Part shown: one piece after another, positions 59,177 through 64,000 of the stretch
Layout: every line of letters begins with the position of its first letter
How positions within the stretch are numbered: position 1 is the stretch's first letter
DNA from: Ancrocorticia sp047602305
GTDB lineage: Bacteria; Actinomycetota; Actinomycetes; Actinomycetales; Actinomycetaceae
Assembly (NCBI GenBank): GCA_047602305.1
Contig: JASGHO010000001.1
Location: 2,604,001-2,668,000 of the forward strand
Length of the DNA stretch: 64,000 bases
Reading direction: 5' to 3'
Made by a program: the position numbers and the translations under genes
The notes under the pieces: generated by a model
The model's input: only the letters and a program-made list of their open reading frames with translations
Database searches by the model: none
What the model was told of the DNA's origin: nothing

Positions 59177-60313
59177 ATGAAGCCCACGGAGTTGACCGTC
59201 GAACTGGTGCGTCAGGTGGACGAGTCGTACCCGATCGTGGTGGGGCGCGGCCTAGAGGACAAGGTCGTTGAGCTGGCCTCACGCCCGGGCTTCGCGAATC
59301 GTCGCATCTCCCTCATCACTGATTCCACGGTTGTGGACCTCGTTTCCCCCCAACTTGTCGCGGCGTTTGAAGCTGCTGGACGCGGGGTCGACGTCGTCAC
59401 GTTCCCCGCCGGTGAAATCAACAAGACGCGCGCCACCAAGGAGCAGATCGAGGATGAACTCATCGCGCGTGGCTTCGGGCGCGACACCCTCATCATTGCC
59501 GCAGGCGGCGGCGTGGTGACGGATCTTGTGGGCTTCGTGGCCGCCACCTTCACGCGCGGCGTCCCCTACATCTCCTACGTGACCACGCTGCTCGCCGCAG
59601 CGGACGCCGCCGTCGGTGGAAAAACGGCCGTGGACACCCCGCAGGCCACCAACCTCATCGGCGCATTCCACCAGCCCAGCGCCGTGGTGATCGACCTCGA
59701 CCGTTGGCTCACCCTCTCCGACGCGCAGATCCGCGACGGCCTGGGCGAGACGGTCAAGCACGGCTGCATCGCCGACGCCGAATTCTTCGCCTCCCTCGAG
59801 AATGCCTTCGTGACCCGCGGTCTCACCCCGGCCGAATTTGTACGCGACGATGCCCTCGCCGAACTCACCGCCCGCCGCAACTGCGAGATCAAGCGGGACT
59901 TCGTGGTCTCCGACGTGTTCGAGGGCAACCGCCGCATGGGGCTCAATCTTGGCCACACCATCGGGCGCGCACTCGAAACCGCGATGGGCTACACCATGAG
60001 CCACGGCGAATGCGTGGCGGTGGGAACCAACCTGCAAATGCGACTCGGCGCGCGTTTTGGCTACTGCACGAACGAGGAGCAGCAGCGCTTCGAGACGCTG
60101 CTCAAGGCCATCGGCCTGCCGTACGAGTTACCGGAATCGGTCACCGTGGACGGCATCATGGACGCCATGTTGCACGACAAGAAGGGTCTCACCGGGGTAA
60201 TCCGCTTCGTGTTCCAGCGCGGTATCGGCGACCTCATGCTGTTCGACGGCGGCGCCTACGCCCGCCCGGTGGATGCCGAGGAGATTCGTGATTTCCTGGC
60301 GGCGCAGAAGTAG
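59177..60313 (+). CDS. aroB: 3-dehydroquinate synthase
   Basis: About 378 residues. Second step of the shikimate pathway: DAHP to 3-dehydroquinate with NAD and Zn. Motifs: AAGGGVVTDLVGFVAATFTRGVPYISYVTTLLAAADAAVGGKTAVDTPQATNLIGAFHQPSAVVID (NAD and substrate sites), DGLGETVKHGCI, RRMGLNLGHTIGRALE and SHGECVAVG with Zn-binding Glu/His. ATG 59177 has GGAG 6 nt upstream; ATG 59162 is an alternative. No other aro genes are adjacent. Confidence 0.96.
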   Translation: MKPTELTVELVRQVDESYPIVVGRGLEDKVVELASRPGFANRRISLITDSTVVDLVSPQLVAAFEAAGRGVDVVTFPAGEINKTRATKEQIEDELIARGFGRDTLIIAAGGGVVTDLVGFVAATFTRGVPYISYVTTLLAAADAAVGGKTAVDTPQATNLIGAFHQPSAVVIDLDRWLTLSDAQIRDGLGETVKHGCIADAEFFASLENAFVTRGLTPAEFVRDDALAELTARRNCEIKRDFVVSDVFEGNRRMGLNLGHTIGRALETAMGYTMSHGECVAVGTNLQMRLGARFGYCTNEEQQRFETLLKAIGLPYELPESVTVDGIMDAMLHDKKGLTGVIRFVFQRGIGDLMLFDGGAYARPVDAEEIRDFLAAQK

Positions 60314-60321
60314 GGGAGTGG

Positions 60322-60348
60322 TTGTGGATCAACGCCGTTGATCCACAA
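60322..60348 (+). terminator. Terminator of aroB
   Basis: TTGTGGATCAAC (60322-60333) and GTTGATCCACAA (60337-60348), perfect 12-bp arms, 3-nt loop, 9 bp after the stop. The following 60349-60593 shows no certain gene; it may hold the promoter and a possible N-terminal extension of the ArsR gene. Confidence 0.75.
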
Positions 60349-60593
60349 TGAGATCTGAGATTATTCCATTGATTTCGATGGGTTGCGGAAGACTCATCGG
60401 GTGAGAGGGTGCCGTTGCAGTTCCTTCGGAGAGCATTTTCTCGATCGGGGAGAGTCTGCCCACTTGGCGAGAATGGGAGGCGGTAGATCTGTCCAGATCG
60501 GTGCTGTCTTTCATGAACAGATTCTCTCCGATTCTGGGGTGCGAGAATAGAGGGAATTCAGATGGTTTTGTAACGAGTTGGGTGGGTAAGCGC

Positions 60594-60995
60594 GTGGAGG
60601 ATCAGTCCGAGAATAAGGGGATATTGAGCAGCAAGGCAGTGCACGAGGGCAAGACGTTGCCCGAGGGTGTGGACGAGGCCGCGTTGGAGACGGCGTCGTT
60701 GCTGTTCAAAGCCTTGGGGGACCCGACACGGCTTGCGATTCTCGCGCATCTCTCGCTCGGCGACCACCGGGTCGTGGACCTGACGAACCACCTCGGGCTG
60801 TCGCAGTCCACGGTCTCCGCGCATTTGGCATGCCTGCGCGGCTGCGGGCTCATCACCTCGCGTAATGTTGGCCGCTCCACCGTGCACTCGCTTGCCTACC
60901 CCGAGATCATGACGTTCCTGCGCGGCGCTGAGGACCTGCTCGCCCTGACCGGCGACGCCGTCACCTTCTGCCCGGTTCAGCACGGCGAGGGCTGA
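60594..60995 (+). CDS. ArsR/SmtB-family repressor, CmtR-like
   Basis: 133 residues from GTG 60594; the frame is open to 60501 (ATG 60513), but that extension is unlike the family. Winged helix: LFKALGDPTRLAILAHLSLGDHRVVDLTNHLGLSQSTVSAHLACLRGCGLITSRNVGRSTVHSLA. The order LACLRGCGL, with two Cys in the DNA-recognition region, plus TFCPVQHGEG at the end, is that of mycobacterial CmtR, where these three Cys bind Cd2+ or Pb2+. A metal-responsive repressor is therefore likely, but no efflux pump gene is adjacent in the window. Confidence 0.82.
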   Translation: MEDQSENKGILSSKAVHEGKTLPEGVDEAALETASLLFKALGDPTRLAILAHLSLGDHRVVDLTNHLGLSQSTVSAHLACLRGCGLITSRNVGRSTVHSLAYPEIMTFLRGAEDLLALTGDAVTFCPVQHGEG

Positions 60996-61092
60996 GCTAC
61001 AGACTGGCTTGTAATTGTGCTGGTGGGTGCGGCGTCTGGCTGGTGTCGTGCTGGTGGGCGTGCGTCGTCGTCGTGAAATTGTATCCGCCTAC

Positions 61093-61192
61093 TTAAGCCT
61101 TAGCGCGCGAACTCGCATGTATAGCCATCAATATCGTGCGCCAGGGCTTAATGAGCTGAATTGGGACCTTAACCTTGTGCGCTAAAACTTAA
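61093..61192. repeat. Repeat family P5, multi-arm copy
   Basis: TTAAGCCTTAGCGCGCG (61093-61109) is followed by inverted arms CGTGCGCCAGGGCTTAA (61135-61151) and TGTGCGCTAAAACTTAA (61176-61192). The same arms occur at 17993-18051. It fills most of the gap between the ArsR gene and the GH3 gene (60996-61244), which holds no other feature. Confidence 0.5.
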
Positions 61193-61244
61193 GGAGCCGG
61201 GCAAGAATCGGGCGAGACGGGAGTCCGATAGAGCCCGCCGTGAG

Positions 61245-62570
61245 CTACAACCCGAGCCGGGCCTCCATCACCCGCACTCCCGCAGCTTCGAGAACTGCCG
61301 AATCAAGCGCACCGGAGCGCACCGCCTCCGCGATGCCCGCCACCAGCAGTCGCGCCTCATCCGCGCCACCGGACGCGATGAGCACCAGATCTGACCCCGC
61401 CTGCAAGGTCAGCACGGCGTTGGCAACCGGGTCGGCATACTCCGGCAGCCCGGAACCCTGCAGCATCTCCATGGCGTCGGTGACGATGATCCCGTCAAAC
61501 CCCAGGTCCTCGCGCAGAATCTCGTGCCAGCGCGGCGAGAGCGAGGCCGGCTCGGGAGCAATCTGCGGGAACAGCAGGTGCCCGACCATCACCATCTCGG
61601 CGCCCGCACCGATCCCGGACTCGAAGGGCGGCGCGGCCGCTTCCAGCCATTCGTCGTATGTCACCTCGCTGGTAGGAATCGAGATGTGCGAGTCGCCCGC
61701 GGACAGCCCGTGCCCGGGGAAATGCTTGAGAGTGGTGTGCACGAGTCCTTGTTCACCCCGTACCGCCGCAGCAACCTGCGAGGCTGCCGCGTCCGGCGTG
61801 GAGCCGAGAACGCGCGGCCAAATGAATGAGGAGGTATCTGCGGTGACGTCCGCAACCACTCCGAAATTCGTGGTGATCCCGAGGTTTTCCAGTAGCTGCC
61901 CGCGCTCGCGGAATGCAGCTTCGGTGGCTGCCGGGTCGCCGTCGCGCAGCTCGGGCGCGGCGGGAAAAACATCGAGCGCGAGCCGTCGGACGGTACCGCC
62001 TTCCTCATCAATGCCCACCAGTAGCGGCGCGCTCGCCACGGCATTCCAACCCGCGATGCTCGCCGCCAACTCCGTCTCGTCCGCCGGCACGTTATCGCCC
62101 ATGAGGATGAGCCCCGCCGGCTGAATCTCCTGCACGAACGCCGCGATCCCGGCCGCATCGGTGCCGGGATAATGCAGCATCAGCACGCTCGCCACCTGCT
62201 GCTCCAGGCTCATCGCAGCCCACCGCTCCTGCGCGGGGGACACCGTCGCCTCAGGAGTGGGTGGGTTTGATGGCATTGACGACGACGGCGAACCGTCACC
62301 ACTACTCGCCGCTCCGGTACCCGACGCTTCAGTACTTCCTGCTCCACTCTCGGATCCCGTGCCCACACATCCCGCGAGGCTAAGTGCGCACAGGAGTGCC
62401 GAGAGGACCGGGACAAGCTGAAAGTGGCGACGGCCCGATCTCCGCGGAGACCTCTGACGTGTGGAGCCTTGCAAGGTCCGTAAACCCGGCAAAGACAACG
62501 AACCTGGCAAGGACAACAATTGTTGTGGGTGATAACGGGAGAAGGCACGTGACGAGGCGGTTGAGAGCAT
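61245..62570 (-). CDS. Glycoside hydrolase family 3 lipoprotein (NagZ-like)
   Basis: About 441 residues from ATG 62570; the true start is uncertain because the N-terminal about 40 residues are basic and low-complexity and no ribosome-binding site stands out. A lipoprotein signal follows: RRHFQLVPVLSALLCALSLAGC. The GH3 domain (MLHYPGTDAAGIAAFVQEIQPAGLILMGDNV, PLLVGIDEEGGTVRRL) has the NagZ-type loop LKHFPGHGLSAGDSHISIP with its His/Asp and the nucleophile in GIIVTDAMEM. Beta-N-acetylhexosaminidases of this type trim GlcNAc from peptidoglycan fragments; an outside location fits cell-wall recycling or glycan degradation. Confidence 0.88.
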   Translation of the reverse strand: MLSTASSRAFSRYHPQQLLSLPGSLSLPGLRTLQGSTRQRSPRRSGRRHFQLVPVLSALLCALSLAGCVGTGSESGAGSTEASGTGAASSGDGSPSSSMPSNPPTPEATVSPAQERWAAMSLEQQVASVLMLHYPGTDAAGIAAFVQEIQPAGLILMGDNVPADETELAASIAGWNAVASAPLLVGIDEEGGTVRRLALDVFPAAPELRDGDPAATEAAFRERGQLLENLGITTNFGVVADVTADTSSFIWPRVLGSTPDAAASQVAAAVRGEQGLVHTTLKHFPGHGLSAGDSHISIPTSEVTYDEWLEAAAPPFESGIGAGAEMVMVGHLLFPQIAPEPASLSPRWHEILREDLGFDGIIVTDAMEMLQGSGLPEYADPVANAVLTLQAGSDLVLIASGGADEARLLVAGIAEAVRSGALDSAVLEAAGVRVMEARLGL

Positions 62571-62694
62571 GGCCTGAAATTCTGTGAAGGTGTGGGGGAC
62601 AGGGGAGGCGTTGGAGATGTGGGAGATGTGGGAGAAGAACATGGTGCCGAGACACTATCAAGAATGGGGAGTGCCGCCAAGAGGTAGGACGCAG

Positions 62695-62726
62695 CTTGTG
62701 AAGTCAATAGCTTGTGAAGTCAATAG
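62695..62726. repeat. 16-bp tandem duplication
   Basis: CTTGTGAAGTCAATAG twice in tandem (62695-62710, 62711-62726), between the GH3 gene and the adaptor gene. A related AAAGGTGTT-TGAAC repeat follows at 62747 and 62771. The gap 62571-62881 probably holds both promoters. Confidence 0.6.
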
Positions 62727-62881
62727 GTTGGTAGGAGGATGTGACGAAAGGTGTTGTGAACCGAACACTTAAAGGTGTTTGAACTCTCTTGTTATATGCT
62801 CATTGGGGTAACTTTCTTGTTTTCCATTCTTGTTTTCCATTTCGGCGTCGGGGTCGGAGTGCGTGTGTTTTGAGGGGCGTC

Positions 62882-63913
62882 ATGAGTTCACAGAAGAGCC
62901 GAAGTGTTTCGATCATGTCCATTCTTCGGCTGATTGTCTGGGTTCTGATTGCTGGCGCGCTTGTGAAGATTGCTTTCTTCCCCACGGTTGAGGGAAATCA
63001 GAGTGACGGCCTTACGCCTGGCGGAGAGTACGGGCAGCTCACTGTGGTTCCCGAGGTGGCAACGATTACCAACTCGTTGAAGCTGGAAGGCACTGTGCAG
63101 TCGGATCCGGTGAGCATGATCAAGTCTTCTGGCAAGGGCACCGTGAATGTCCTGTGGCGCACGGAGGGCGAGTTCGTCAATGAGGGGGATGTGCTCCTCA
63201 CTCTCGAGGCGGAGGAGATTGTGGAGCCCGAGCCCCAGACGGAGCCTGAGCCCACCCCAAGTCCTGGTACCGATCCGGCACCGACCACGCGCAAGGTGTA
63301 CACAGATGTCTATGCACCGATCTCGGGAGCTGTGAATTTCACGGTTGTAGAGAACCAGGAGGGCATCTCCGTTGGTGATTCGCTCGGAACGATTCAGCCA
63401 CCGACCTTCTCGGCTGTTGCGGCGCTGACGCCGGATCAGATGTACCGCATCCAGGACGAGCCTGATTCTGCGACGATCACCATCAAGAATGGTCCGGCCC
63501 CGTTCCAGTGCACCAGTTTGGAGATTCTCACCCCGCAGTCAGCCGCGAAGAAGACCCCGGATACAAACGGCACTGGTGGCGGAACTACCAGCGGAATCGA
63601 GGCCCGCTGCGTGGTCCCCGCGGATCAGAAGGTGTTTGCTGGCCTTCAGGTGTCGATGGATATTGTCGCAGGTCAGGCGAAGGATGTTCTGACTCTGCCG
63701 GCGTCCGCAGTTGAGGGACGCTACCAGAAGGGCTTCGTCTATGCACCCACCGAGGATCCCGATAAGCCTGAGAAGATTGACGTGCAGATTGGTATCACTG
63801 ACGGCATGAGGGTACAGATTGTCAGCGGAATCGAGGCCGGTCGGGAGGTTCTTGAGTTCATTCCGGGGACCTCCGAGATGCAGTGCAACCCCTTCACCGG
63901 AGAAGGCTGCTGA
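62882..63913 (+). CDS. HlyD/MacA-like periplasmic adaptor protein
   Basis: About 343 residues from ATG 62882 (MSSQKSRS), with GAGGGG upstream; a longer frame to 62789 is unlikely. One N-terminal membrane anchor (SILRLIVWVLIAGALVKIAFF). The body has a biotinyl-lipoyl-like half-motif split by a Pro/Glu-rich insert (EGEFVNEGDVLLTLEAEEI ... VYTDVYAPISGAVNFTVVENQEGISVGDSLGTI), then beta-barrel and membrane-proximal parts ending RVQIVSGIEAGREVLEFIPGTSEMQCNPFTGEGC. Such adaptors couple an ABC exporter to the outside. 1 bp before the ABC ATPase start. Confidence 0.85.
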   Translation: MSSQKSRSVSIMSILRLIVWVLIAGALVKIAFFPTVEGNQSDGLTPGGEYGQLTVVPEVATITNSLKLEGTVQSDPVSMIKSSGKGTVNVLWRTEGEFVNEGDVLLTLEAEEIVEPEPQTEPEPTPSPGTDPAPTTRKVYTDVYAPISGAVNFTVVENQEGISVGDSLGTIQPPTFSAVAALTPDQMYRIQDEPDSATITIKNGPAPFQCTSLEILTPQSAAKKTPDTNGTGGGTTSGIEARCVVPADQKVFAGLQVSMDIVAGQAKDVLTLPASAVEGRYQKGFVYAPTEDPDKPEKIDVQIGITDGMRVQIVSGIEAGREVLEFIPGTSEMQCNPFTGEGC

Positions 63914-63914
63914 C

Positions 63915-64000
63915 GTGGCTCTCATTGAATTACATGAGGTCACCCGGCATGTGAAACTGCCGTCCGGGGACGACCTCCATATTCTTCAGGGAGTGAATCT
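63915..64000 (+). CDS. ABC transporter ATP-binding protein, MacB-like (3' truncated by window edge)
   Basis: GTG 63915 opens a frame reading VALIELHEVTRHVKLPSGDD then LHILQGVN, the standard first strand of LolD/MacB-type ATPases (L-x-x-V-x-K-x-Y... with a D-x-x-x-I-L-x-G-V turn). Walker A would lie past the edge. It follows the adaptor gene by 1 bp, so the pair forms a MacAB-like export operon. Only about 28 codons are visible. Confidence 0.7.
   Translation, partial: MALIELHEVTRHVKLPSGDDLHILQGVN

Overview
The window is high-GC, gene-dense DNA from an actinomycete. A sortase-assembled pilin, a class C sortase, a CtpE-type P-type ATPase, a DUF6457 protein and several apparently leaderless starts (TANNNT box about 7 nt before the start codon) fit the Actinomycetaceae (Actinomyces, Trueperella or Arcanobacterium-like). 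That placement is inference; no rRNA or other phylogenetic marker is present. I found no tRNA, rRNA, CRISPR array, transposase or phage gene.

Layout. 1-1816: 3' end of an LPXTG pilin gene and its class C sortase. 1881-7174: small hypothetical gene and hrpA helicase. 7194-12047: variable stretch with a DUF559-type nuclease-fold gene, GNAT, VanZ, an EEP-family gene and a decayed copy of its 5' end. 12239-16684: small membrane-associated protein, TRIC/UPF0126 channel-like protein, wecB and a polyprenyl-phosphate sugar transferase (surface glycan). 16757-23381 and on to 26089: App1-type phosphatase, gnd, pgm, DUF2079 membrane protein and a three-part flippase-like protein. 26248-32372: hypothetical protein, dedA (apparent CTG start), purB, fructosamine-kinase-like gene and a small holin-family membrane protein.

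32452-40510: a possible sulfur-related import operon. A palindromic operator lies inside a promoter, followed by a 35-codon Cys-rich leader peptide, mutually exclusive hairpins over the next start codon, an Opp/Dpp-type ABC importer (two permeases, a double ATPase, a lipoprotein receptor) and a glutathionyl-hydroquinone-reductase-like GST. Two about 75-bp palindromes with a shared core lie before the receptor gene and after the GST gene.

40543-52316: a DMSO-reductase-type respiration module: dmsABC, two TorD-like chaperones, a ferredoxin-like protein, a divergent TetR regulator, a DUF6457 protein, tatB, tatA and one gene fusing TatC to a complete MobA-like molybdopterin guanylyltransferase. 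It can be read as one pathway: MobA makes the nucleotide form of the Mo cofactor, TorD-like proteins hold apo-DmsA, and Tat exports the folded DmsAB through a translocase that carries the cofactor enzyme on its own polypeptide. 52534-64000: nitroreductase, M20 amidohydrolase, CtpE-like ATPase, YccF, TauE/SafE, aroB, CmtR-like ArsR, a GH3 lipoprotein and the start of a MacAB-type export operon.

Intergenic regions are unusually rich in short palindromic repeats. At least five families have two or more copies, and pairs bracket one-gene or two-gene modules (7194/8861; 53382/54771).
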